Shown here in pieces: positions 56,300 through 64,000 of a stretch of DNA of 64,000 bases. The notes below the pieces were generated by a model, which saw only the letters and a list, made by a program, of their open reading frames with translations, did not search any database and was not told the origin of the DNA. The DNA comes from Metapseudomonas boanensis (GTDB lineage: Bacteria > Pseudomonadota > Gammaproteobacteria > Pseudomonadales > Pseudomonadaceae): the NCBI RefSeq assembly GCF_018704125.1, contig NZ_JAGTIS010000014.1, positions 1-64,000 on the forward strand, given 5' to 3'. The position numbers were made by a program, and so were the translations under genes. How positions within the stretch are numbered: the stretch's first letter is position 1; each line of letters starts with the position of its first letter.

Positions 56300-57451
56300 C
56301 TAGAGCGCTCTCAGCAGGATGCGCTCGCTGATCGCCAGGTCAAGGTCGCGGTGCTCGCTCATGGCCGTCATGCCATGCCGTTCCAGTTGCGCCAATACCT
56401 GAGGAATGACGTCCGCGTCCAGGCCATGTTCCGACAGACGGGTGGCGACGCCCAAGGATTTGAAGAAGTCGCGTGTGGCCTGAATGGCGCCGTCGATGCG
56501 CTTGTTCTCGTCGCCTTCCTTGATACCCCACACGCGGGTGGCGTATTGCAGCAGCTTTTCGCGCTTGACCTCACGGCGTTCCGCCAACAGCGCCGGCAGC
56601 ACCACGGCCAGCGTCTGGGCGTGGTCGATGTGGTAGAGGGCGGTCAGTTCGTGGCCAATCATGTGCGTCGACCAATCCTGTGGGACACCACAGCCGAGCA
56701 GTCCGTTCAGCGCCTGGGTCGCGCACCACATGAGATTGGCGCGTACCACGTAGTCTTCCGGGTTGACCAGCGCCTTGGGGCCTTCTTCTATCAAAGTCAG
56801 CAATAGGCCTTCGGCATAACGGTCCTGCAACGGAGCGTCGGCTGGATAAGTAAGGTATTGCTCGATGGTGTGGACGAAGGCGTCGACTACCCCGTTAGCG
56901 ATTTGCCGGGGTGGCAAGCTGAAGGTGGTACGCGGGTCAAGGATGGCAAAGCGTGGGTAGAGCAGAGCGCTGGAAAAGGACAGTTTTTCCTGTCGGGCAA
57001 CATGGGTGACCACGCCGTGCGGATTGCTCTCGGAGCCCGTGGCAGCCAGGGTCAGCACGCAACCCAGGGGCAGGGCGGCGGCGATGCGTTTGCCGCTTAG
57101 CAGGTCGATCGGGTCTCCATCGTAGCAACAGGCGGCGGCGATGAACTTGCTGCCGTCGATCACCGATCCACCGCCCACGGCGATAATGAAATCGCAGCCC
57201 TCGGCTTTGGCCAGTTGCGTAGCCTTGACCAGCGTATCGAATTGCGGGTTGGCTTCGATGCCACCAAAGCGTGTCAGGGGATGACCGACAAGGGCTTCTT
57301 CCACCTGTTTCCAGACACCGTTCTGAAAGATGCTGCCACCCCCGTGGGTGACCAGAACCCGGCTGCCAGCGGGAACGTCCCGCGCCAGCTTGGCGATCTG
57401 CCCCTCGCCGAAGTGGATCCGGGTTGGGTTGTAGAAGCTGAAGTTGCGCAT
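56300..57451 (-). CDS. Iron-type alcohol dehydrogenase, YqhD-like
   Basis: A 383-residue NADPH-type aldehyde reductase/alcohol dehydrogenase. It begins MRNFSFYNPTRIHFGEGQI, contains the nucleotide motif VGGGSVIDGSK, and has the metal-ligand set Asp190, His194, His263 and His277, at spacings equal to E. coli YqhD. ATG 57451 has GGGAG upstream; the longer frame is not supported. It may detoxify short-chain aldehydes. It is divergent from tcdA. Confidence 0.92.
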   Translation of the reverse strand: MRNFSFYNPTRIHFGEGQIAKLARDVPAGSRVLVTHGGGSIFQNGVWKQVEEALVGHPLTRFGGIEANPQFDTLVKATQLAKAEGCDFIIAVGGGSVIDGSKFIAAACCYDGDPIDLLSGKRIAAALPLGCVLTLAATGSESNPHGVVTHVARQEKLSFSSALLYPRFAILDPRTTFSLPPRQIANGVVDAFVHTIEQYLTYPADAPLQDRYAEGLLLTLIEEGPKALVNPEDYVVRANLMWCATQALNGLLGCGVPQDWSTHMIGHELTALYHIDHAQTLAVVLPALLAERREVKREKLLQYATRVWGIKEGDENKRIDGAIQATRDFFKSLGVATRLSEHGLDADVIPQVLAQLERHGMTAMSEHRDLDLAISERILLRAL

Positions 57452-57536
57452 GACCGGCTCCCTTGTTGTCATCGGCAGACTATAGCGCCGGCCGGCCGCG
57501 TCTGAACCTATGACGAGCCATTCAGCGGCAATGGGC

Positions 57537-57565
57537 TTGGGCCTGGGGATGGTGCTTCCTATAAT
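57537..57565 (+). promoter_or_regulatory. Promoter for tcdA
   Basis: TTGGGC and a perfect TATAAT are separated by 17 bases, about 40 bases before the tcdA start. Confidence 0.65.
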
Positions 57566-57603
57566 GCGCGCCCGCCCGGGGTTAGGCGATGGGAGAAAGT
57601 GGC

Positions 57604-58422
57604 ATGAGTACTGATGAGCGCTTCGGCGGCATAGCCCGGCTTTATGGCCTGGACGGATTGGCGTGCCTGCAGGCTGCCCATGTAGCGGTGGTAGGCATCG
57701 GCGGCGTCGGCTCCTGGGCGGCCGAGGCGCTTGCACGCTCAGGGGTAGGCGAAATATCTCTGTTCGACCTGGACGACGTCTGCATCACCAATACCAATCG
57801 CCAGGTGCATGCCCTTGAAGGGGCCGTCGGCAAGGCCAAGGTCGAGGTGATGGCGGAGCGTATCCGGGCGATCAATCCGGCTTGCGTTGTTCATGCCGTG
57901 GCTGACTTCGTCACCCGCGAAACCATGATCGAATACATCACGCCGGACCTGGATGCGGTGATCGACTGCATCGACAGCGTGGCCGCCAAGGCGGCCCTGA
58001 TCGCCTGGTGCAAGCGGCGCAAGATCCAGATCGTCACGACCGGAGGTGCGGGTGGCCAGGTGGATCCGACACAGATTAAGGTGGCTGACCTCAACAAGAC
58101 CTTCAACGATCCCCTGGCGGCCAAGGTGCGCTCCATGCTGCGCCGTGACTACAACTTTTCGCGAACTCCGGGCCGCACTTATAGCGTCCCTTGCGTGTTT
58201 TCCACCGAGCAATTGCGTTACCCGAAACCGGATGGTTCGGTCTGCCAGCAGAAGAGCTTTGTTGGCGAAGGCGTGAAGCTTGACTGCGCGGGTGGTTTCG
58301 GCGCGGTGATGATGGTTACAGCCACCTTCGGCATGGTTGCCGCTGCACGGACTATCGACAAGCTGGTGGCGGGGGGGCGGCGACCTTCCGAGCGCCAGGC
58401 CCAGCAGGATCGCACGGAATAG
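57604..58422 (+). CDS. tcdA: tRNA threonylcarbamoyladenosine dehydratase TcdA (CsdL)
   Basis: A 272-residue E1-like enzyme that uses ATP to cyclise t6A37 of tRNA into ct6A. The adenylation motif VAVVGIGGVGSWAAEALARSG is near the start, DLDDVCITNTNRQ follows, and a conserved C-terminal tail contains PKPDGSVCQQKS. ATG 57604 is the natural start. In E. coli it works with CsdA-CsdE, which are encoded just beyond, at 58679-60282. Confidence 0.95.
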   Translation: MSTDERFGGIARLYGLDGLACLQAAHVAVVGIGGVGSWAAEALARSGVGEISLFDLDDVCITNTNRQVHALEGAVGKAKVEVMAERIRAINPACVVHAVADFVTRETMIEYITPDLDAVIDCIDSVAAKAALIAWCKRRKIQIVTTGGAGGQVDPTQIKVADLNKTFNDPLAAKVRSMLRRDYNFSRTPGRTYSVPCVFSTEQLRYPKPDGSVCQQKSFVGEGVKLDCAGGFGAVMMVTATFGMVAAARTIDKLVAGGRRPSERQAQQDRTE

Positions 58423-58424
58423 CT

Positions 58425-58455
58425 CCCGCTCCCTCGGGGGAGTGGTTTGGAGTGA
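58425..58455. repeat. Copy of the GGGAGnGG-TTnGGnGTGAGG element
   Basis: CTCCCGCTCCCTCGGGGGAGTGGTTTGGAGTGAGG directly follows the tcdA stop codon and matches the pattern of the element at 181-290. The hairpin may act as a transcript end. Confidence 0.55.
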
Positions 58456-58568
58456 GGAATGCCATTTTCTTTCACTACCTCAGGGGCAGGCTTGCGGTCA
58501 GCTTGGCGAACGAATTGGCTATGCCTGCGTTAGTTGTTACTAGCAATCAATGGCCAGGCTGAGAGCCT

Positions 58569-58626
58569 TGTAGGAGCGAGCTCGCTCGCGAAAAAGTCCG
58601 ATTCGCGAGCAAGCTCGCTCCTACAG
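58569..58626. repeat. REP doublet (REPIN-type)
   Basis: TGTAGGAGCGAGCTCGCTCG and, after about 15 bases, TTCGCGAGCAAGCTCGCTCC form an almost perfect inverted pair. It lies between the convergent tcdA and csdE genes, the usual REP location. The surrounding 58456-58678 holds nothing else that I can support. Confidence 0.93.
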
Positions 58627-58678
58627 GAAATGCAGCCAGTTGCAACACTTAGCTGGGACATAGCCAGCGAATTCGCGC

Positions 58679-59083
58679 CTACAGGGCCAGTTCGCGCATC
58701 TTCATCAGGACGGCATTCAGTCCGTTGCTGCGAGAAGGGGAGAGCTGGCGGGCCAGGCCGAGTTGGTTGAACCAGTCCGCCAGGTCCAGCGCGGCCAGTT
58801 CTCCGATTGGCAGACCGTTGACGCGAGCCAGCAGAACAGCGAGCAATCCTCGAATCAGCCGGGCATCGCTGGTGGCGCGGAAGTGCCACTGTCCGTTGCT
58901 CAATGTACCGACCAGCCAGACCTGGCTTTCGCAGCCATGCACGCGGTTGAGGTCGTTGCGCTCGCATTCGGCCAAGGGCTCCAGCTTCTCGCCCCATAGC
59001 ATCAGCAGGCGGGCACGCTGTTCCCAGCTGCCTGCGGCCGTGAAGGCTTCGAGCGCCTGCTGTGCCTGATCAGGCAGGTTCAT
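58679..59083 (-). CDS. csdE: Sulfur acceptor protein CsdE (SufE-like)
   Basis: A 134-residue SufE-family protein that accepts the persulfide sulfur from CsdA; the acceptor is Cys51 in NRVHGCESQVWL. It overlaps csdA by 4 bases (ATGA). In E. coli it passes sulfur on or supports TcdA. Confidence 0.93.
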   Translation of the reverse strand: MNLPDQAQQALEAFTAAGSWEQRARLLMLWGEKLEPLAECERNDLNRVHGCESQVWLVGTLSNGQWHFRATSDARLIRGLLAVLLARVNGLPIGELAALDLADWFNQLGLARQLSPSRSNGLNAVLMKMRELAL

Positions 59084-60282
59084 CGCAGCAACTCCAGGGC
59101 CTTGTCCAACGCGCTGAAGAAGCGCTCGAGGTCTTCACCGTCGTTGTACAAGCCGAGCGAGACACGAATTGCACCTTGCAAGCCGAGGCTGTGCAGTAAG
59201 GGCATCGCGCAATGATGGCCCGCACGCACAGCGACTCCCTGCTCCGTGAGCAGGTGTGCCAAGTCGGCGTTGTGTACGCCATCCACACAGAAGCTGGCCA
59301 GCGCCAGTTGCGGCGCGCCGAGCAGGCGGATGCCGTCGCGCGCGGCCAGGCCTGCAAGCAGCTTGGCGTGCAGGGCGGTTTCATGACCGGCAACGGCGGC
59401 GTGGTCCAGATTGGACAGGTAGTCCAGTGCAGCACCAAGGCCGATCACCGAAGCAATGGCCGGCGTACCCGCCTCGAAGCCCAGCGGCGCGCCATGGAAG
59501 TCGGCGCTCTGGTAGGTGGTGCTGTGCACCATCTCGCCGCCGAATTGCCAGTGTTTGAGCTTGGCGAGGGCATCACTGCGACCGTAGAGCACGCCAACAC
59601 CGTCGGGTCCGTAGAGCTTGTGGCTTGAGAAAGCATAGAAATCACAGCCCATTGCCTGCACATCATGGCGGCCATGGACCACGCCCTGGGCACCATCCAC
59701 GACAGTAAACGCGCCCTGGGCCCTGGCCAGCGGCAGCAAGTCCGACAGCGCTTGCCAGCGGCCGAGCACATTCGACAACTGGCTGATTGCGAGCAGGCGA
59801 GTCCTGGGGCCGATCAGGTGAGCAGCCTGCTCCGGGTCGATTCCGCCGTCGCTGTCCAGCGGTAATACCACCAGACGAAGTTGCTTGCGCAGGGCCAGCT
59901 GTTGCCAGGGCAGCAGGTTGGCGTGGTGCTCCAGGGCGCTGATGACGATCTCGTCGCCAGGACGGAACAGCTCCTCAAGGCCATAGGCCAGCAGGTTGAT
60001 GGCTTCGGTGGTGCCGCGGGTGAAGAGGATTTCCGCTGGGCTGGCGGCATTCAGCCAATGCGCGGCCTGGGTCCGGGTGCCTTCGAAGGCGCGGGTCGCA
60101 CGTTCGCCAGGCAGGTGCTGAGCACGGTGCACGTTGGCGGCGCCGCTGGCGTAGTAGCCGAGCAGGGCATCCAGCACAGCCTGGGGCTTTTGTGAGGTGG
60201 CGGCGCTGTCGAGGTAGGTCTGTCCCTCGGCCGCGAGGGCCGAGAGGGCAGGGAAGTCAGTGCGCCAAGGAGAAATAAGCAT
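59080..60282 (-). CDS. csdA: Cysteine desulfurase CsdA
   Basis: A 400-residue PLP enzyme removing sulfur from cysteine. The PLP lysine is Lys222 in SSHKLYGPDG and the persulfide cysteine is Cys358 in VRAGHHCAMPLL, both at the E. coli positions. This favours ATG 60282 over 60288. A GAGG stretch nine bases upstream serves as ribosome-binding site and lies inside the repeat at 60289-60352. Confidence 0.94.
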   Translation of the reverse strand: MLISPWRTDFPALSALAAEGQTYLDSAATSQKPQAVLDALLGYYASGAANVHRAQHLPGERATRAFEGTRTQAAHWLNAASPAEILFTRGTTEAINLLAYGLEELFRPGDEIVISALEHHANLLPWQQLALRKQLRLVVLPLDSDGGIDPEQAAHLIGPRTRLLAISQLSNVLGRWQALSDLLPLARAQGAFTVVDGAQGVVHGRHDVQAMGCDFYAFSSHKLYGPDGVGVLYGRSDALAKLKHWQFGGEMVHSTTYQSADFHGAPLGFEAGTPAIASVIGLGAALDYLSNLDHAAVAGHETALHAKLLAGLAARDGIRLLGAPQLALASFCVDGVHNADLAHLLTEQGVAVRAGHHCAMPLLHSLGLQGAIRVSLGLYNDGEDLERFFSALDKALELLR

Positions 60283-60288
60283 GGTCAT

Positions 60289-60352
60289 AAGCCTCAAGCT
60301 GCAAGCGTCAAGCGGTTCTACTTGCAGCTTATGGCTTACAACTTGAGGCTGC
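60289..60352. repeat. AAGCTTGCAGCTTGAGGC-type inverted repeat
   Basis: GCCTCAAGCTGCAAG (60291-60305) is the complement of the later CTTGCAGCTT and ACTTGAGGC segments. Similar AAGCTTGCAGCTTGAAGC strings are a known kind of pseudomonad intergenic repeat. It fills the whole gap between dapD and csdA. Confidence 0.7.
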
Positions 60353-60357
60353 TCCTA

Positions 60358-61392
60358 TTAATTGTGGGCGTGCAGGGCTTCGTTCAGCTCAATGGCTGTC
60401 TTGTTGGTCTTGCACTCCACGGCGCCATTCTGCGAGTTGCGGCGGAACAGCAGATCCGGTTGACCAGCCAAATCGCGCGCCTTGACCACCTTCACCAGCT
60501 GGTTCTGGTCGTCCAGCAGGGCGACCTTCGTACCCGCAGTGATGTAGAGGCCGGCTTCGACGATGTTGCGGTCGCCCAGAGGGATGCCGATGCCGGCATT
60601 GGCGCCGATCAGGCAACCTTCGCCCACGGAGATGACGATGTTGCCGCCACCAGACAGGGTGCCCATGGTGGAGCAGCCGCCGCCGAGGTCAGAACCCTTG
60701 CCGACGAAGACACCAGCGGACACTCGGCCTTCGATCATGCCGGGGCCTTCGGTGCCGCCGTTGAAGTTGATGAAGCCTTCGTGCATGACGGTGGTGCCTT
60801 CACCCACGTAGGCACCCAGGCGCACGCGGGCGGTGTCGGCGATGCGGACGCCGGCCGGCACCACGTAGTCGGTCATTTTCGGGAACTTGTCCACCGAGAA
60901 GACTTCCAGCAACTCGCCTTTCAGGCGGGCTTCCAGTTGGCGCTCCGCGAGCTCGGAGAGGTCGATGGCGCCCTGGCTGGTCCAGGCCACGTTCGGCAGC
61001 AGCGGGAAGATGCCGGTCAGGTTCAGGCCGTGCGGCTTGGCCAGGCGGTGGGACAGCAGGTGCAGCTTGAGGTAGGCCTCAGGCGTGGACGTCAGGGCTG
61101 CGTCTTCGGCCAGCAGGGTGGCGACCAGTGGCTTATGGCTCTCGGCCAGGCGGGTCAGCAGGGCGGCCTGATTAGCGTCGATATCCTTCAGGGCGCCGGC
61201 CAGTTCTGCTGCCTGGGCGTTGCTGATCGCGATGGCCTGGTTGCCGGCGCTGTAACCGAGGATTGGGGCAATGGCCGCTACCAGTTGTTCGGACGGCTTG
61301 AGCAGGGGCTGGGCGTAGAAGACTTCCAGCCAGTTGCCCTGGCGGTTCTGGGTGCCGACGCCGAAGGCGATGCTGAAGAGTGCGTTGGACAT
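60358..61392 (-). CDS. dapD: Tetrahydrodipicolinate N-succinyltransferase
   Basis: A 344-residue acyltransferase of the succinylase lysine/DAP pathway. The C-terminal half contains left-handed beta-helix hexapeptide turns (VRLGAYVGEGTTVMHEGFIN, GGGCSTMGTLSGGG). The length equals the Pseudomonas enzyme. ATG 61392 fits MSNALFSIAFGVGTQN; the frame upstream to 61596 lies in the exporter gene. Confidence 0.96.
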   Translation of the reverse strand: MSNALFSIAFGVGTQNRQGNWLEVFYAQPLLKPSEQLVAAIAPILGYSAGNQAIAISNAQAAELAGALKDIDANQAALLTRLAESHKPLVATLLAEDAALTSTPEAYLKLHLLSHRLAKPHGLNLTGIFPLLPNVAWTSQGAIDLSELAERQLEARLKGELLEVFSVDKFPKMTDYVVPAGVRIADTARVRLGAYVGEGTTVMHEGFINFNGGTEGPGMIEGRVSAGVFVGKGSDLGGGCSTMGTLSGGGNIVISVGEGCLIGANAGIGIPLGDRNIVEAGLYITAGTKVALLDDQNQLVKVVKARDLAGQPDLLFRRNSQNGAVECKTNKTAIELNEALHAHN

Positions 61393-61420
61393 TGGGATTC
61401 CTCTTACTGAAGTGGGTTGA

Positions 61421-62044
61421 TCAGGCAGGGCGACGGCTGAGCAGCAGGCCCAGTCCGGCGCTACCCAGCAGGGCAGCGCAGCCACGGTTGAACAGGAGGC
61501 GGGCTCGGGGCCCGGCCAGCAGCCGGCCGAGGTGCAGGCCAGCCAGGGCATAAAGCAGGATGGCCACCCACTCCAGGAGCAGGAAGGCCAGGCCAAGGGC
61601 CAGGAACTGCGAGGCCACAGGATGTTGTGGATTGACGAATTGGGGCAGGAATGCCGTGAAAATCAGGATCGCCTTGGGATTGCCGGCCGCCACCCAGAAC
61701 TCCTGGCGTGACTGCTTCCACAGGGAAAGGTGCACGGTGTCGTGCTGCTCCGCGAAGCTGTTGCCTGGAGAACGCCAGAGCTGGAAGGCCAGCCAGAACA
61801 GGTAGCCGGCACCAAGCAGCTTGATGGCCAGGAACAGGCTGGCCGAGGCTTGCAGCACGAGGGCGAGGCCCGAAGCCGCGAGGGCGATCATGCTGGCGAA
61901 GGCCAGCAGGCGGCCCGCGCCGGCCAGGCAGGCGCTGCGCACACCCTGGCGCGCTGCGTTGTGCAGCGACAGCAGGTTGTTCGGCCCCGGCGCCATGTTC
62001 AGCGCAAAGCAGGCCGGGATGAACAGCGCCCAGGCGATATCCAT
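61421..62044 (-). CDS. LysE/RhtB-family amino-acid exporter
   Basis: A 207-residue protein with about six membrane helices. It carries the family start ACFALNMAPGPNNLLSLHNAARQG and the mid-protein NPKAILIFTAFLPQFV. It starts two bases after the ArsC-like gene. The substrate is unknown; neighbouring dap genes make an amino acid of the lysine branch possible, but this is only context. Confidence 0.9.
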   Translation of the reverse strand: MDIAWALFIPACFALNMAPGPNNLLSLHNAARQGVRSACLAGAGRLLAFASMIALAASGLALVLQASASLFLAIKLLGAGYLFWLAFQLWRSPGNSFAEQHDTVHLSLWKQSRQEFWVAAGNPKAILIFTAFLPQFVNPQHPVASQFLALGLAFLLLEWVAILLYALAGLHLGRLLAGPRARLLFNRGCAALLGSAGLGLLLSRRPA

Positions 62045-62046
62045 GA

Positions 62047-62394
62047 TTACTTGAAAACCGCGGCGTAGGCGTCGGGCTTGAAACCGACCAGGGTGCGCTT
62101 GCCCAGGTCGAGCACCGGACGCTTGATCATCGAGGGTTGGGCCAGCATCAGGGCGATGGCCTTGTCCTGGTCCAGATCGGCTTTCTGTGCGTCGTCCAGC
62201 TTGCGGAAGGTGGTGCCGGCACGGTTCAGGACGGTCTCCCAGCCATGCTCGGCGCACCATTTCTCCAGGTTCGCGCGGTCGATGGCGGAGGCCTTGTAGT
62301 CATGGAAGCTGTAGCTCACGCCCTGCTCTTCGAGCCAGGTGCGGGCCTTCTTCATGGTGTCACAGGCTTTGATGCCGTAGAGGGTGATGCTCAT
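62047..62394 (-). CDS. ArsC/Spx-family protein, YffB-like
   Basis: A 115-residue thioredoxin-fold protein with a single conserved cysteine near the start (YGIKACDTMKKARTWL). It has no second CXXC cysteine, so it resembles the YffB/Spx branch rather than a classical arsenate reductase. Lying 20 bases after dapC, it is probably in the same transcript. Function unknown. Confidence 0.88.
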   Translation of the reverse strand: MSITLYGIKACDTMKKARTWLEEQGVSYSFHDYKASAIDRANLEKWCAEHGWETVLNRAGTTFRKLDDAQKADLDQDKAIALMLAQPSMIKRPVLDLGKRTLVGFKPDAYAAVFK

Positions 62395-62414
62395 GTTCGC
62401 GGTCCTTTGGAAGA

Positions 62415-63611
62415 TCACAGCCCTTTGGTGAAGGCACGGATGCGTTCGGCAGCCTCGACGCATTCGGCGAGAGGCGCCACCAGGGCCATGCGCACACGGC
62501 CGGCACCGGGGTTGAAGCCATCGACCGCGCGGGACAGGTAGGAGCCGGGTACCACGGTGACATGCTCACGGGCGAACAGCTCGCGGGTGAAGGTTTCATC
62601 GTCCACCGGCGTTTTTGGCCAGAGGTAGAAGCCACCATCCGGGCGCTGCACGTCCAGTACCGGTCCAAGGATATCCAGCATGGCATCGAATTTCTCGCGG
62701 TACAGCGCGCGGTTGGCGCGTACGTGGACTTCGTCGTTCCAGGCCGCGACGCTGGCCAACTGGGTCTGTACCGGCATGGCGCAGCCGTGGTACGTGCGAT
62801 ACAGCAGGAATGACTTGAGGATTGCCGCGTCGCCGGCGACGAAACCTGAGCGCAGGCCCGGTAGGTTGGAGCGCTTGGACAGGCTGTGGAACACGACGCA
62901 GCGGGCAAAGTCGGAACGGCCGAGTTCGGCGCAGGCGGTGAGCAGGCCGGCGGGCGGGTTCTGCTCGTCGAAGTAGAGCTCGCTGTAGCACTCGTCGGCG
63001 GCGATCACGAAGTCATGCTCGTCGGCCAGGGTGATCAGCTTCTTCAAGGTGTCGAGCGGGATCAGCGCGCCAGTGGGGTTGCCCGGGGAGCAGAGGAAGA
63101 GGATCTGGCAACGTTGCCAGACTTCAGCGGGTACTGCGTCGAAATCCGGATTGAAGCCGTTCTCCGCCAGGCACGGCAGGTAGTGCGGCTCGGCGCCGGC
63201 GAGCAGGGCTGCGCCTTCATAGATTTGATAGAAGGGGTTGGGACTGACGACCAGGCCCTGGTCGGCACGGTTCACCACCGCCTGGGTAAAGGCGAACAGG
63301 GCTTCACGGGTGCCGTTCACCGGCAGTATGTGGCGCGCCGCATCCAACCAGCCGGCCGGTACCTTGAAGCGCTGCTCGCACCACTGGGCGATGGCTTCGC
63401 GCAGGGCGGGAATCCCCAGGGTAGTGGGATAGACCGCCAGTTGATCGAGGTTGGCGGTGAGGGCTTCGGCGACGAAGGCCGGCGAGCGGTGCTTGGGCTC
63501 GCCGATGGAGAGCGCGATGGCTTTCTTGTCCGCGGACGGTTGCGCGCCGGCGAGCAGGGCGCGGAGCTTCTCGAAGGGGTAGGGCTGCAGCAGGTTCAGG
63601 GCTTCGTTCAT
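62415..63611 (-). CDS. dapC: Succinyldiaminopimelate aminotransferase
   Basis: A 398-residue class I/II aminotransferase converting N-succinyl-2-amino-6-oxopimelate to N-succinyl-LL-DAP. The PLP lysine is Lys246 in SLSKRSNLPGLRSGF, and the CSPGNPTGA motif lies near 174-182. Its place next to dapD and glnD supports the DapC assignment within the family. Confidence 0.93.
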   Translation of the reverse strand: MNEALNLLQPYPFEKLRALLAGAQPSADKKAIALSIGEPKHRSPAFVAEALTANLDQLAVYPTTLGIPALREAIAQWCEQRFKVPAGWLDAARHILPVNGTREALFAFTQAVVNRADQGLVVSPNPFYQIYEGAALLAGAEPHYLPCLAENGFNPDFDAVPAEVWQRCQILFLCSPGNPTGALIPLDTLKKLITLADEHDFVIAADECYSELYFDEQNPPAGLLTACAELGRSDFARCVVFHSLSKRSNLPGLRSGFVAGDAAILKSFLLYRTYHGCAMPVQTQLASVAAWNDEVHVRANRALYREKFDAMLDILGPVLDVQRPDGGFYLWPKTPVDDETFTRELFAREHVTVVPGSYLSRAVDGFNPGAGRVRMALVAPLAECVEAAERIRAFTKGL

Positions 63612-63686
63612 ATCTGTAGGGCGTCAACAGGCGGTCGTGGGTGGAACGGTGCAATGCGGCCAGCGGCCTTATTGCACCCTACGGGT

Positions 63687-64000
63687 TCAAATGCGTGTGC
63701 GGCCAGTCTCCGTGCCCTGGCTGTTGGCCTGGGACAGTTGCGAGACGATGGCCTCCTGCAGGCGCCGGCAGAGTTCTGGGTCCGACAGCGGCTGGTTGTT
63801 GGCGTCGGTGACGAAAAACACGTCCTCCACGCGCTCGCCCAGTGTGGCGATCTTTGCGTTCTGCAGCGATAGGTGAAACTCCAGGAAAATCCGTCCGATC
63901 CGAGCTAGGAGGCCTGGTCGATCCGGGGCGATCAGTTCGAGCACGGTGACCGGGCGCTGCGCGTCGTTGGAAATGGTGACCTGCGGCGCGAAGGCGAAGT
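63687..64000 (-). CDS. glnD: [Protein-PII] uridylyltransferase GlnD (C-terminal part only)
   Basis: The last 103 or so residues of GlnD, the nitrogen sensor that uridylylates and deuridylylates PII. What remains is its final ACT domain, starting [19 protein letters not shown] and continuing [19 protein letters not shown]. This domain senses glutamine. The gene runs off the right edge, so the catalytic domains are outside the window. Confidence 0.92.
   Translation of the reverse strand, partial: FAFAPQVTISNDAQRPVTVLELIAPDRPGLLARIGRIFLEFHLSLQNAKIATLGERVEDVFFVTDANNQPLSDPELCRRLQEAIVSQLSQANSQGTETGRTRI

Noticed and set aside
62047..62394. Arsenate reductase (arsC).
   Set aside because: It has the ArsC/Spx fold and one cysteine, but no arsenic operon surrounds it and the YffB-like pattern fits better.

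Overview
The window is high-GC bacterial chromosome and almost certainly comes from a Pseudomonas species that is not P. aeruginosa itself. The evidence is a complete wsp surface-sensing operon followed by prfB, lysS and a long run of genes in the order I recall from P. aeruginosa PAO1 (about PA3710 down to PA3658). Pseudomonad REP elements (GTAGGAGCGAGCTTGCTCGCGAA type) are also present. I saw no prophage, insertion sequence, CRISPR array, rRNA or tRNA. This is mostly core genome with several poorly characterised conserved operons.

Layout. 1-7 kb: a minus-strand amine-catabolism locus, with a LysR regulator, a PatD-like aminoaldehyde dehydrogenase, a YdcSTUV-type polyamine/GABA-type ABC importer, and a second PatD-like dehydrogenase cut by the window edge. 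7-16.5 kb: a DUF533 protein, then wspABCDEF-R, which makes c-di-GMP in response to surface contact. 16.7-19.4 kb: prfB (with the RF2 programmed +1 frameshift) and lysS. 19.5-24 kb: a TetR regulator, two lipoproteins, a QEGLA-motif (DUF1704) protein, a small membrane protein and a macrodomain protein. 24-27.2 kb: a Cd/Zn/Pb efflux P-type ATPase divergent from its MerR-type regulator, with a textbook operator between them. 27.4-34.7 kb: ppc, adk, tsaB, a DUF72 protein, a PEP-mutase-like enzyme and rsmJ. 34.8-39.7 kb: the mexL regulator and the mexJK efflux pump, with no outer-membrane channel gene.

40.3-45.7 kb, minus strand: plsB, followed by an uncharacterised pair (an 88-aa protein and a 411-aa coiled-coil protein), a YbaY-like lipoprotein and a DUF4197 protein. 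45.9-50.4 kb: a GldF/GldG-type ABC system with a DUF4340 protein. 50.7-56.1 kb: a cold-shock protein, an unknown protein, rlmA, dapE and a GH17-GT2 fusion glucan synthase (NdvB-like). 56.3-64 kb: a YqhD-like alcohol dehydrogenase, tcdA, csdE-csdA, dapD, an amino-acid exporter, an ArsC/Spx-like protein, dapC and the 3' end of glnD.

Functional themes. Three lysine/diaminopimelate genes (dapE, dapD, dapC) lie within 12 kb. TcdA sits beside its sulfur-transfer partners CsdA and CsdE. Four recognisable translation or RNA-modification genes (prfB, lysS, tsaB, rsmJ, plus rlmA and tcdA further on) are scattered through the core. The least explained parts are the pair of genes downstream of plsB (41.5-43.0 kb), the GldFG/DUF4340 operon, the DUF1704/lipoprotein cluster, and a 41-codon frame with a very strong ribosome-binding site at 39.8 kb.
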